A stretch of 64,000 nucleotides of DNA from Gluconobacter wancherniae NBRC 103581. Lineage in GTDB: Bacteria; Pseudomonadota; Alphaproteobacteria; Acetobacterales; Acetobacteraceae. Positions 45,487 to 53,757 of this stretch are shown here, in pieces. The translations under genes were made by a program, and so were the position numbers. Under the pieces are notes generated by a model. That model had not been told where the DNA came from. It saw only the letters and a list, made by a program, of their open reading frames with translations, and made no database searches. Where the stretch lies: contig NZ_BJUZ01000001.1 in the NCBI RefSeq assembly GCF_007988885.1, positions 1,426,001-1,490,000 of the forward strand. The letters are read 5' to 3'. Position 1 is the stretch's first letter. Every line of letters begins with the position of its first letter.

Positions 45487-46926
45487 ATGAATAATTATGT
45501 TAATTTGCGGAATAATTACTTATATCAACAGGAGATATCAACGTTTTCAGAAACACCAATCGATCATAGAAAAAACGGCAACTACAAATATAAAAAATCA
45601 TTAGTCGCCTGCGCACGATGGGAAAATCAGTATATTGTCGAATGGGTTAATTATCATAAATCCATTGGATTTGATCATATATATATATATTGCAATGATG
45701 ATGATCCTTCTTCTCTTTATGATAAACTAATTCCATTCCTATCTGGAGACAATCCATTCATAACATTCGTCCACTATAACTTAGTCGGATTACAGTTCCA
45801 AATGTATTTTCATTTTCTTTGGAAATATTCAACAGAAAATGAATGGATAATGTTTTTTGATATAGATGAATTCTTACTACTTAGAAACGTAGATAATATT
45901 GATAAATTTATTGTTAATTATGATAAATATGATGCGATATACTTTAATTGGTGCTCATTCGGAAATAACGGATACGAAACAAGACCAGAAGGAAGTGTAT
46001 TAATCAATTACACAAAAAGGGAAGATGGAGCAACTCCATTTACAAAAATATTAATAAAAACAAATTCTATTCCATATAAAAAAATATATCAAATACCAAA
46101 CGCACCTATAAATCATGACTATGTCGGATTAGATAAAGAAATAATTAGCTGCAATGTTCTCCATGAGGATATGCAAAATTATTATGAAAATTTTCCTGAT
46201 TCCGCGTGGGAATATTTAAATAAAAATAACCGGAGACAAAGAATTATTGAAAAGGGATTTGTTGCTCATTTTAATATAAAATCAAATCAAGATTTTGAAC
46301 TAAGAGTGAGTCGAAGTTTGGGAGGATCTTTTGCAACCCAAAAAATCTGGGGCCAACTGACAGAAGAGCAAAAAAAATCACACCATGCGATGACCAATGC
46401 TATTGAAGATAAATATCTCCACAATTATTGGCAATCTTATGTGAACAAAGCTTGGGATCATTCTCTTTTTCTACCTTCCGAATGGACGTTAATCTCCAAG
46501 GGGAAAAAAGCTTCTCAATCATCGACTGAGCATAATCGAACGATTGAAGAAGACGCTGAGGCTATCATCAGTGGTGAAATTTGGGCACGTGCTCAAAACC
46601 ATACAAAATATGAAAAAAATCCATGGTGGGAAATAGATCTTCTTAATCATTTTAACGTACATGAAATCAGAATTTTCAACCGTATGGATGGTTGCTTAGA
46701 AAGAGTTAGTAACTTTTCGATAGAGATATCCACAGACCGACTTACATGGCATGAAATACATAGAAAAAATGATAATTTAATATATGGTGGAGCTGATGGA
46801 TTTCCATATATATGGAGAAGCATTTCTGGTTATACTGCAAAATATTTGAAGATAATTATCATTGCTCCGGATGGCGGATATCTGCATTTTGATCAAGTTG
46901 AAATATACGGAAACATCATATCGTGA
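45487..46926 (+). CDS. Glycosyltransferase (GT2-like, DUF/Glyco_tranf_2_4-GT92 type) with C-terminal F5/8C-like domain
   Basis: 479 residues, strongly AT-rich with A/T-ending codons, unlike the chromosome. AGGAG lies upstream of the ATG. Residues about 35-310 match the family with WENQYIVEWVNYHKSIGFDH and a metal-binding FFDIDEFLLL (DxD-like). From about 335 a discoidin (F5/8 type C) fold is likely: KKASQSSTEHNRTIEEDAEA, NPWWEIDLLNHFNVHEIRIFN, ISTDRLTWHEI, YLKIIII ... HFDQVEIYG. A sugar transferase joined to a carbohydrate-binding domain; the product is unknown. Flanked by IS sequence on both sides, so horizontal gain is likely. Confidence 0.8.
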   Translation: MNNYVNLRNNYLYQQEISTFSETPIDHRKNGNYKYKKSLVACARWENQYIVEWVNYHKSIGFDHIYIYCNDDDPSSLYDKLIPFLSGDNPFITFVHYNLVGLQFQMYFHFLWKYSTENEWIMFFDIDEFLLLRNVDNIDKFIVNYDKYDAIYFNWCSFGNNGYETRPEGSVLINYTKREDGATPFTKILIKTNSIPYKKIYQIPNAPINHDYVGLDKEIISCNVLHEDMQNYYENFPDSAWEYLNKNNRRQRIIEKGFVAHFNIKSNQDFELRVSRSLGGSFATQKIWGQLTEEQKKSHHAMTNAIEDKYLHNYWQSYVNKAWDHSLFLPSEWTLISKGKKASQSSTEHNRTIEEDAEAIISGEIWARAQNHTKYEKNPWWEIDLLNHFNVHEIRIFNRMDGCLERVSNFSIEISTDRLTWHEIHRKNDNLIYGGADGFPYIWRSISGYTAKYLKIIIIAPDGGYLHFDQVEIYGNIIS

Positions 46927-47045
46927 ATTCTATTATTTAAGACCATTCCAAACTTATCGGATTGAATTCCAAAGAAAAGTCGGAATGTGCGTAAAGCTTC
47001 AAAAGAATACAAGCGAGCAGACAAAGCTTTGGATTGCAGTGACTT

Positions 47046-47058
47046 GGGGGGGGGGGGG
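47046..47058 (+). repeat. Run of 13 G
   Basis: Uninterrupted G homopolymer directly at the edge of the degenerate IS copy. It is a likely slippage site and also a place where length could be misread. Confidence 0.9.
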
Positions 47059-48190
47059 CAAAAAACCTCTGGTTTTGAGCCTCCATGTGCAATTCCATTC
47101 CCCTGGCGTTGATTGGAGTATAGATCACAAAGTAGCCTGACTTCTTAGCAGTTGACAAACGGCTTGCGCGATTGAGCAGAAACGATAATTAACTTGAAGC
47201 GTTTTCTATAACTGTGATTTTTTAAGTCTTCCGTCCGGATCTGAACAAGGCTCTTGCATGTTCGAACGAAAACAGAAGAGGGGCACTCTTCATTCGATCG
47301 CTTTGATACGACCCTGAGCAACGCTGATTATCTACCAATGTCAGGCCAGATTTTAGACGTGGTACTAGTGGTTACTCCAAAGCAGCAACAATACCAACGC
47401 CTAGAAGGCAAATCTGCTTGAAGGGCGTATCCCACAAAACTAGGGCCTGCTAGGCCTTAAATAACAGAACGGACAGCATAGCTGCTTATGATGAGCATGG
47501 TGCAACCTGTCTTGTCTGATACCGCACGGTCCGCCTGAGGGCCTCTCATCGAAAAAAGTTCGTCCGAAGGGAAAAACCCCACCGAAGAGCCTTAGACGGA
47601 CGATATCGATGATTTCTGGCGCCATCAAGACGGCGCGAAATGGCGTGCCACTGGAGTTTGGGCCATGGTGGATCGCGGCACAATTGTTCATTCGATGGTC
47701 GAAGCTCAGTGTATAGCAATGCATCTTTAACAAGATCAAAGATGAGGATCAGGCTCTGGGCATGCCCTTTCTTGATGGCACTACAACCCATGCTCACCAC
47801 AAAGGGGCTATAGAGGACGCCGCAGAGATCGTAAGGCGCTTGGCCGGTCTACTTGGAGGCTTTGACTCCAAAGTCTGTGTAGCCGCGGATGCGCTTACAG
47901 GCATCGGCATCTGGTCGAAAACCTGTGGGCAAGGATCAAGGCATGATGGGCTGGCGCGACCTAATATAAGAAAACCCCCGCATCCTTCCTTTTCGTCATC
48001 CTCATCGCTGCCACAGCAGACTATATCAAACCTACCGGCGCCTAGCAGGGCAAGCCTTCAAAGCTATATCACAAAAATCGCTATGCGGGCTGGACACTGA
48101 AGTTTACCAAAGCCAAACGGCAAGATGGCGGAACGGTCCTCACAACGTATCTTGCTATTTTGTTCTTTGGCTACAGGTCGCATCTTTGCA
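47059..48190 (+). mobile_element. Degenerate copy of the same IS5-type element, interrupted by a second IS remnant
   Basis: Opposite orientation to the 44.5-kb copy. 47060-47120 matches its terminal repeat and the stretch before the transposase start; 47120-47220 matches the first codons with stops; 47300-47430 matches the RFDTTLRNAGYLPMSGQILDA region and on to the GRIP codons. Similarity then stops and resumes at about 48041 with GKPSKLYHKNRYAGWTLKFTK, corresponding to DKPSRLSHKDRHARWTLKFTK. Many stops and deletions; not functional. Confidence 0.75.
47441..48040 (+). mobile_element. IS5-family (IS427-like) remnant nested inside the older IS
   Basis: Between the two halves of the older element. 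Fragments of a two-frame transposase are readable: ISGAIKTARNGVPLEFGPWW, IRWSKLSV, then MPFLDGTTTHAHHKGAIED and GGFDSKVCVAADALTG, equivalent to the first-ORF HTH region and the Asp/GRS(R)GG-TKIHA region of IS427-type elements. Imperfect inverted ends CTAGGGCCTGCTAGG (about 47441) and CCTACCGGCGCCTAG (about 48029). Stops and frameshifts throughout. Confidence 0.6.
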
Positions 48191-48533
48191 TAGAGCGCAA
48201 ATTTTGGCTGGCCCGGAAATGGAAGACGATGGAGACCCCCTCCTGGAGAGGGTGAGCGCGTAGTAATCCAGCGTGGGTGTCCCCGATCTGCTCAAAATGC
48301 AAAGTGCAGATCAGCACAAAGCCTTAAAATTCAGATTTTTTAAGAAAATCTCAAGCCAACCGCAAAGTCCATTTAAACGGAAAGACGATCATCAACATTA
48401 AAAATATTAACTAATACCAATATTATATCTATAATTAATTTAAAATTATTGATTAATGATCAAAAGTGAAAATATATCGAATTTTTAAATAATTTTTCAT
48501 ATATTCATTGATGTTTTCTTAGATATTATTTCA
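48191..48533. other. Gene-free AT-rich stretch
   Basis: No coding frame seen. It holds one hairpin, GATCTGC / GCAGATC (about 48289-48316, 14-base loop), with a T-run some 20 bases on, and an AT-rich tail from about 48400. It separates IS debris from the AIM24-family gene on the other strand. Confidence 0.6.
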
Positions 48534-49280
48534 TTATCTTTTGGTTAATGACCCTATAATTGCTCCAATACCCGCTACCTCTGCGTTGCCCTCAGTCGAC
48601 TCTACCAGGTAAGGTGAAAGTGCATGAGCTAAACCAGCAATTGTCATAGTTTGCAGCCAGACCCGGCCTGGACCCGTTAAGCGAGCCATGAAGAAACCAT
48701 CCCCGCCAAACAACTTGTTGCGGATGCCCGGAATCATGGTGATATCAAACTCGACGCTTTCCTCGAACATCCCGACATGCCCGGGATGTACATCGATCTG
48801 CTCACCCGGAGCCAGATCATGGGGGATGACTTCTCCACCCAACATCGACCAGAACTTACCCTGACCAGAAACACGTTGAAGGCGGAAACCGTCTCCTCCA
48901 AATATTCCAGCCCCCAGACGACGCTGAAAAGCCAGTTCGAGACGAACATTGCCGATACCGGCCATAAAACCATGTCGATGTACGAGATAAGCACCATTAC
49001 TTAGGTCGTGTTCGGTAATATGCCCGGGTATTTTCGCGGCAAATGCCACCAGACCAGGACCTCCCTCAGCAGAGAACTGCGTCATGAAAAGCCCCCCACC
49101 CGCTACGACGCGCGAAATGACCCCGAATAATCCACTTTGTCCCGCGCCTGACATTGTGGTCTGAAGGGTTACGTTAGGACTTTTCCAAGAAAGCTCACCC
49201 GTCTCCGCAACAAGGCGCTCGCCCGGCTGAAGCATAACCCGCAGCACGGGCATATTTGTACCATCAATCGAACTTTGCAT
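48534..49280 (-). CDS. AIM24/TIGR00266-family protein
   Basis: 248 residues from ATG 49280, with AAGG eight bases upstream. A longer frame to 49358 would start inside the terminator of the helicase gene, so it is rejected. Pattern: MPVLRVMLQPGERLVAETGEL, GGGLFMTQFSAEGGPGLVAF, FGGDGFRLQRVSGQG, FGGDGFFMARLTGPGRVWLQT. The fold is a beta-roll related to mitochondrial AIM24; molecular role unknown. Confidence 0.88.
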   Translation of the reverse strand: MQSSIDGTNMPVLRVMLQPGERLVAETGELSWKSPNVTLQTTMSGAGQSGLFGVISRVVAGGGLFMTQFSAEGGPGLVAFAAKIPGHITEHDLSNGAYLVHRHGFMAGIGNVRLELAFQRRLGAGIFGGDGFRLQRVSGQGKFWSMLGGEVIPHDLAPGEQIDVHPGHVGMFEESVEFDITMIPGIRNKLFGGDGFFMARLTGPGRVWLQTMTIAGLAHALSPYLVESTEGNAEVAGIGAIIGSLTKR

Positions 49281-49340
49281 GGCGACGACCTTATTCCCAG
49301 ATAGCAATAAAACACTGCCATCGAAAACCGTCGAAATGCA

Positions 49341-49374
49341 ACAAAAGGGACAGCCCATAAGGCTATCCCTTTTG
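49341..49374 (-). terminator. Intrinsic terminator of the DEAD-box helicase gene
   Basis: Minus strand: AAAAGGGATAGCC pairs with GGCTGTCCCTTTT (5-base loop, one G-T pair), followed by TTTTGTTGC. It begins 12 bases after the helicase stop. Confidence 0.8.
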
Positions 49375-49386
49375 TGAATTTAGTTC

Positions 49387-50715
49387 TTAGCGCGGACGGG
49401 ATGCCCCCCCTGAACGACCACCGCCGCCACGGCGCTGTCCACCACCATGGGAAGCCCCCCCACGGGAGCCCCCGGAAGGCGCGCCGCCCGGGCGACCACC
49501 GCCACCACGGCGCTGACCACCGCCACCTCCTCGACCACCACCCAACACTGGAGGACGCTGCGTGGAAGCCTGCGCCGTGTCAGAATGATAGGGATGATCG
49601 GTCACAACCGGGATCGGCTTACCAATCTTCTTTTCGATATCCTTGAGCCACGCCCGCTGTTCCGCATCACAAAGCGATACAGCCCAACCTTCACGTCCCG
49701 CACGAGCTGTACGACCGATACGGTGCACATACGATTCCGGAACATTCGGCAGATCATAATTGAAAACGTGCGTCACATCGTCAACGTCAATACCGCGCGC
49801 AGCGATATCCGTTGCAACAAGAACCTTAACATTCCCATTACGAAAACCACTCATGGCACGCTCGCGTGCGCCCTGAGACTTGTTGCCATGAATGGCTTCA
49901 GCTGTAATGCCCTTCTTGTTCAGAAATTCGGCAACCTTGTTTGCTTCATGCTTCATCAGCGTGAACACAACTGCACGCACAACCTTCGGGTTGTCCACCA
50001 GCATCAGGGTCGCGTCTTTTTTGTTCTCTGCATCAATGAACATGACAGCCTGACGGATACGATCAACCGTACTGGATTCAGGAGTTACCTGAACCGTGGC
50101 TGGGTTTTTCAGCAGCGAGTGAGCCAATTCGTTGATGGACTGTGGCATTGTTGCTGAGAACAGGAGCGTTTGACGCTTTTCTGGTAGCAGCGCCATAATG
50201 CGACGAATATCACGCACGAAGCCCATGTCGAGCATCCGGTCGGCTTCGTCGAGAACCAGTATTTCGAGCGTGGAAAGATCGATATATCCCTGCCCGATGA
50301 GGTCGAGCAGACGCCCCGGTGCTGCAACAAGAACATCAACGCCACGGCGCATTGCCTCGACCTGACGTCCCTGCCCCACACCACCAAAAATTACGGCATG
50401 CGTGAGTTTCATATGCCGTGCATATGCCGCAAAACTATCGTCGATCTGCGATGCAAGCTCACGCGTTGGCGCAAGAACCAGCACTCGCACACCTTTGGGG
50501 GCAGCCGGACGACGGTTCTTCAGAAGATAATCGAGAATAGGAAGCGCGAAAGCTGCCGTTTTTCCCGTACCCGTCTGCGCAAGACCAAGAAGATCACGGC
50601 CATTGAGAAGATGAGGAATAGAGCCAGCCTGAATAGGTGTTGGCGTTACGTAACCCTCTTCTGCGAGAGCCTTCTGGATGGGCTCAGCAAGGCTAAGCTC
50701 TGCGAAACTGGTCAT
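49387..50715 (-). CDS. DEAD-box RNA helicase, RhlE-like
   Basis: 442 residues from ATG 50715 preceded by TTTAGGAGAGG. Motifs in order: Q motif TPTPIQAGSIPHLL, I AQTGTGKTAAF, Ia PTRELASQI, II LDEADRMLDMGF, III LFSATMP, V/VI DIAARGIDVDDV and YVHRIGRTARAGREG. The tail from about residue 385 is Gly/Arg-rich (GGGRGG repeats), typical for RNA binding. Likely in ribosome assembly or cold adaptation. Upstream leader is long and structured. Confidence 0.93.
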   Translation of the reverse strand: MTSFAELSLAEPIQKALAEEGYVTPTPIQAGSIPHLLNGRDLLGLAQTGTGKTAAFALPILDYLLKNRRPAAPKGVRVLVLAPTRELASQIDDSFAAYARHMKLTHAVIFGGVGQGRQVEAMRRGVDVLVAAPGRLLDLIGQGYIDLSTLEILVLDEADRMLDMGFVRDIRRIMALLPEKRQTLLFSATMPQSINELAHSLLKNPATVQVTPESSTVDRIRQAVMFIDAENKKDATLMLVDNPKVVRAVVFTLMKHEANKVAEFLNKKGITAEAIHGNKSQGARERAMSGFRNGNVKVLVATDIAARGIDVDDVTHVFNYDLPNVPESYVHRIGRTARAGREGWAVSLCDAEQRAWLKDIEKKIGKPIPVVTDHPYHSDTAQASTQRPPVLGGGRGGGGGQRRGGGGRPGGAPSGGSRGGASHGGGQRRGGGGRSGGASRPR

Positions 50716-51077
50716 GACCTCTCCTAAAGAACGGCAGCGCCCGCTTTGCGCGGCCCGAGGAACACGCTCATTGCGCTTCGGATCGCCTTCTTCGTCGTGC
50801 CTGATGGGCGAGTACTCATTTGAGTATCTCGCGCTAGCTGGGTGATACCGCCAGAGGTCGGGTGTGCCGACGTAGTACGGGGACGGATTCGTGGCTGTGT
50901 CGTCTTGCATCTGACTGAACAGATGCCAAAGGAACGAAAAAGCACCAAAAATCCTTCAGCGCTCCACTGGAAGTAGGAACGCCTTGGTCCTAATAGTAAG
51001 TAGCTTCATCACACTCCACAAGAGTGCGGTGAAAGATAATTTTAAAAAAGTTCTTTATATTACTATATATTTCTTAA
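50716..51077. other. Leader region of the helicase gene and nitroreductase 3' region
   Basis: No convincing gene. On the minus strand the first roughly 200 bases before the helicase ATG have open frames but no recognisable protein. A near-perfect hairpin GCGAGTACTCA / TGAGTATCTCGC lies at 50808-50832. Around 51010-51035 a small stem (ACTC/GAGT) and an AT-rich stretch follow the nitroreductase stop. Confidence 0.5.
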
Positions 51078-51686
51078 TCAGGAGAAGAAATCCCTTTTAA
51101 CTACTTCATCGAGCGGCAAGAAGCCGCCACGCGGCGATGGCGCAGAGAGCTGCTTTCCTAAAGCTACGAACATGACCAACTCATGATCCGCAGGAAGATT
51201 AATGATCTCTTTTACGCGCTCAAAGTCGAAACCATCCATCGGGCACGTATGCAAACCGTGCGCGTGTGCGGTCATCATCAACGCATAAGCGGCCAGTCCA
51301 CAAGAGCGAAATCCCTCATCGCGCTGTACCTGCTCATGACCGGCATAATATTGCTGGATCATATGAACATACTGATCCTGCACGGCTGTGGGTGCATCGC
51401 GCCAGTAACGCGCAGGGTCTTTCTCCCATGCCTTAATATCGGCGCACATTACGATGAGCGCGGAGCAGTCATCAATCTGCGGCTGATCCCATGCAGCCTC
51501 CCTTATTAGACGACGCTGCTCCCGATCCTGCACAACCAGAAAACGCACATTTTGAATATTGAACGCCGTAGGCGCATGACGGGCAGCCTCCAAAATAGCT
51601 GAAAGCTCTGCCTCCGGAATAATGTGAGATGGATCGAATTTCTTGGTGGCACGACGTGAGGTAATCGCACTTATGATTTCATTCAT
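51078..51686 (-). CDS. Nitroreductase-family flavoprotein
   Basis: 202 residues from ATG 51686: MNEIISAITSRRATKKFDPS, the FMN-binding ARHAPTAFNIQNVRFLVV, RSCGLAAYALMMTAHAHGL and the substrate/FMN end FVALGKQL. NAD(P)H-dependent FMN oxidoreductase; natural substrate unknown. The longer frame up to 51866 overlaps metW and is not used. Confidence 0.88.
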   Translation of the reverse strand: MNEIISAITSRRATKKFDPSHIIPEAELSAILEAARHAPTAFNIQNVRFLVVQDREQRRLIREAAWDQPQIDDCSALIVMCADIKAWEKDPARYWRDAPTAVQDQYVHMIQQYYAGHEQVQRDEGFRSCGLAAYALMMTAHAHGLHTCPMDGFDFERVKEIINLPADHELVMFVALGKQLSAPSPRGGFLPLDEVVKRDFFS

Positions 51687-51801
51687 GGGCCTGTCTCTCC
51701 GTATTATATAGTCAGCTTGCTGCCGTGAGCCAGAAAGGGCACGCAAAATCAGAACATACACCACACCGGGAAGTGTTCGTGGCCACACAGATGTAGGAAC
51801 A

Positions 51802-52416
51802 TCAACGGATAGAAGCACTACCCTTGTGCAGCATGAACATGGCTTGTTCACCAAAAATATTTGCAAGTCTTATAGAGCGCCTCCACGGCGCCTTGGCACC
51901 GCCCTCATCAATGGCGAGCCAGCGCTCAATTACATACCCCTCCTCCTCACACAACGCCAGAAAGTCTCGAATCGTGCATGGATGAATGTTAGGCGTAATA
52001 TACCAAGGCGTATTCCAGACTGCGGTCATGGGCATACGGCCACTCGTTAGAAGTTGAAGCCTTAACTTCCAGTACCCAAAATTGGGAAATGAGACGATAA
52101 CATGGCGTCCGATACGCAACATCTGTCGTAACACCTCCCGTGGACGCTCCACCGCCTGCAATGTTCTTTGAAGAACAACATAATCGAAAGTATCGTCTGG
52201 ATAATACGCAAGGTCATGGTCCGCATCACCATGCATAACAGGGAGCCCATGTGCCACAGACTGTGTCACGTCCTGCATGTTGATCTCGATCCCTCGAGCA
52301 TCACACGCACGAGTGCGAAAGAGATGCTCGATCAAGGCACCGTCACCACTTCCAACGTCCAGCACCCTGGAGCGGGGTTCAATCATCTCCGCAATGAGTC
52401 TCTGATCAACGCGCAT
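51802..52416 (-). CDS. metW: MetW, methionine biosynthesis methyltransferase-like protein
   Basis: 204 residues, SAM-binding VLDVGSGDGALIEHL then FDYVVLQRTLQAVERP and FPNFGYWKLRLQLL, the MetW pattern. In alpha- and betaproteobacteria MetW partners MetX and is needed for its acyltransferase activity. It starts at the stop of metX (one-base overlap), as expected. Confidence 0.94.
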   Translation of the reverse strand: MRVDQRLIAEMIEPRSRVLDVGSGDGALIEHLFRTRACDARGIEINMQDVTQSVAHGLPVMHGDADHDLAYYPDDTFDYVVLQRTLQAVERPREVLRQMLRIGRHVIVSFPNFGYWKLRLQLLTSGRMPMTAVWNTPWYITPNIHPCTIRDFLALCEEEGYVIERWLAIDEGGAKAPWRRSIRLANIFGEQAMFMLHKGSASIR

Positions 52417-53603
52417 CAGATTTGTCCCGCCTTCAGACCCGCATGCTCGGCCGCCCCGTTCAGAAAGCCTGTGATCGTACGGTCAAAATCCGGCTCATCC
52501 AGCAAGAAGGCGTCATGACCACGATCACTGTCAATTTCAACAAATGAGACGTTCGCTCCCGCACGATTTAATGCACGCACCAGAAGGCGCGACTGCGACG
52601 TTGGGAAGAGCCAGTCAGAGCTAAAGGAAACAACGCAGAACCGGGTTTCAGAGCTCCGGAAAGGGCTGGCCAGATCTCCATCATGCTCAGCGGCGAGATC
52701 AAAATAATCCATTGCGCGCGTAATGGTCAGGTACGAATTTGCATCAAATCGTCTGACAAATGTCGATCCCTGATGTCGAAGATAGCTTTCAACCTCAAAC
52801 ATTTCCCCGAAAAGCGAAGGGCTGGATGCGGCTGGCTGCGCTGTCGCGCCATCGCGCCTTACGCGACGTCCGAATTTTCGGCTGAGAGCTTCCTCAGAGA
52901 GATACGTGATATGAGCCATCATTCGTGCCACCGCCAGACCACGCGCGGGTATGGCGTCAAAATCCCGATAATGACCATCATGCCACTGCGGGTCTGCAAA
53001 AATGGCCTGACGGCTGACTTCATTAAACGCAATATTCTGCGCAGAGTGAAAAGGTGATGTGGCAATTGGCATAGCTGCGAAAACACGTTCGGGAAAATCT
53101 GCGGCCCAGGTCGTTACCTGCATGCCTCCCATCGAGCCACCGATGACAGCAAAGAGTCGTCCTACTCCCAGATGATCAATCAGCTTTGCCTGAGCTGCGA
53201 CAATGTCGTGCATCGTGATGGGCGGAAATTCCGTAGCCCAGGGCTTTCCTGTCTCCGCACAGATCGATCGCGGACCAGTAGAGCCCATACACCCGCCGAG
53301 AACATTGGAGCATATAACAAAAAAACGATCTGTATCGATCGGTAGTCCGGGGCCCACCATTCGGCTCCACCAGCCCGGCTTTCCGGTAAAAGGATGGGGT
53401 TCAGCAACATATTGATCACCGGTCAGGGCGTGACATATCAGTATGGCATTGTCTCTGGCTTGCGAGAGCTTGCCATATGTCCGGTAAGCAATTTCCAGCG
53501 GCGCAATATGAACACCGCACTCCAGAGCCATACCCTCTTCCAGATGGACGGCCTGATGACAATACCCTTCTCCAGGGACATTCGATGATGTGCTGCAGTC
53601 CAT
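52416..53603 (-). CDS. metX: Homoserine O-acyltransferase (MetX type)
   Basis: Alpha/beta-hydrolase making O-acetyl- or O-succinylhomoserine. 395 residues from ATG 53603 with GAGGA six bases upstream. Nucleophile in [15 protein letters not shown], Asp in [12 protein letters not shown], His in [20 protein letters not shown] and PFTGKPGWW are MetX marks. I saw no recognisable SAM riboswitch in the 150-base leader. Acetyl versus succinyl preference cannot be read safely. Confidence 0.94.
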   Translation of the reverse strand: MDCSTSSNVPGEGYCHQAVHLEEGMALECGVHIAPLEIAYRTYGKLSQARDNAILICHALTGDQYVAEPHPFTGKPGWWSRMVGPGLPIDTDRFFVICSNVLGGCMGSTGPRSICAETGKPWATEFPPITMHDIVAAQAKLIDHLGVGRLFAVIGGSMGGMQVTTWAADFPERVFAAMPIATSPFHSAQNIAFNEVSRQAIFADPQWHDGHYRDFDAIPARGLAVARMMAHITYLSEEALSRKFGRRVRRDGATAQPAASSPSLFGEMFEVESYLRHQGSTFVRRFDANSYLTITRAMDYFDLAAEHDGDLASPFRSSETRFCVVSFSSDWLFPTSQSRLLVRALNRAGANVSFVEIDSDRGHDAFLLDEPDFDRTITGFLNGAAEHAGLKAGQI

Positions 53604-53757
53604 CAGTTCCTCGCGGGATCTCCGTCGTATGACGACACGCCATCTGTCGGGCACGCCGATATGGCATTCCCATCCCTACACTGCAAATATGCCATTTCCA
53701 TTAACGATTAATTAACGTATCCATTGATCCTCACAAAGGCTCAAAAAAAGCAAACAC

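Noticed and set aside
49280-49358. Upstream extension of the AIM24-family gene
   Set aside because: The extension would begin inside the helicase terminator; a good ribosome site and family start fit 49280.
50724-50948. 74-codon minus-strand frame upstream of the helicase
   Set aside because: Not similar to any small ribosomal or cold-shock protein I know; better explained as leader RNA.
53604-53757. SAM riboswitch in front of metX
   Set aside because: The leader has small stems but I could not match SAM-II or SAM/SAH consensus elements.
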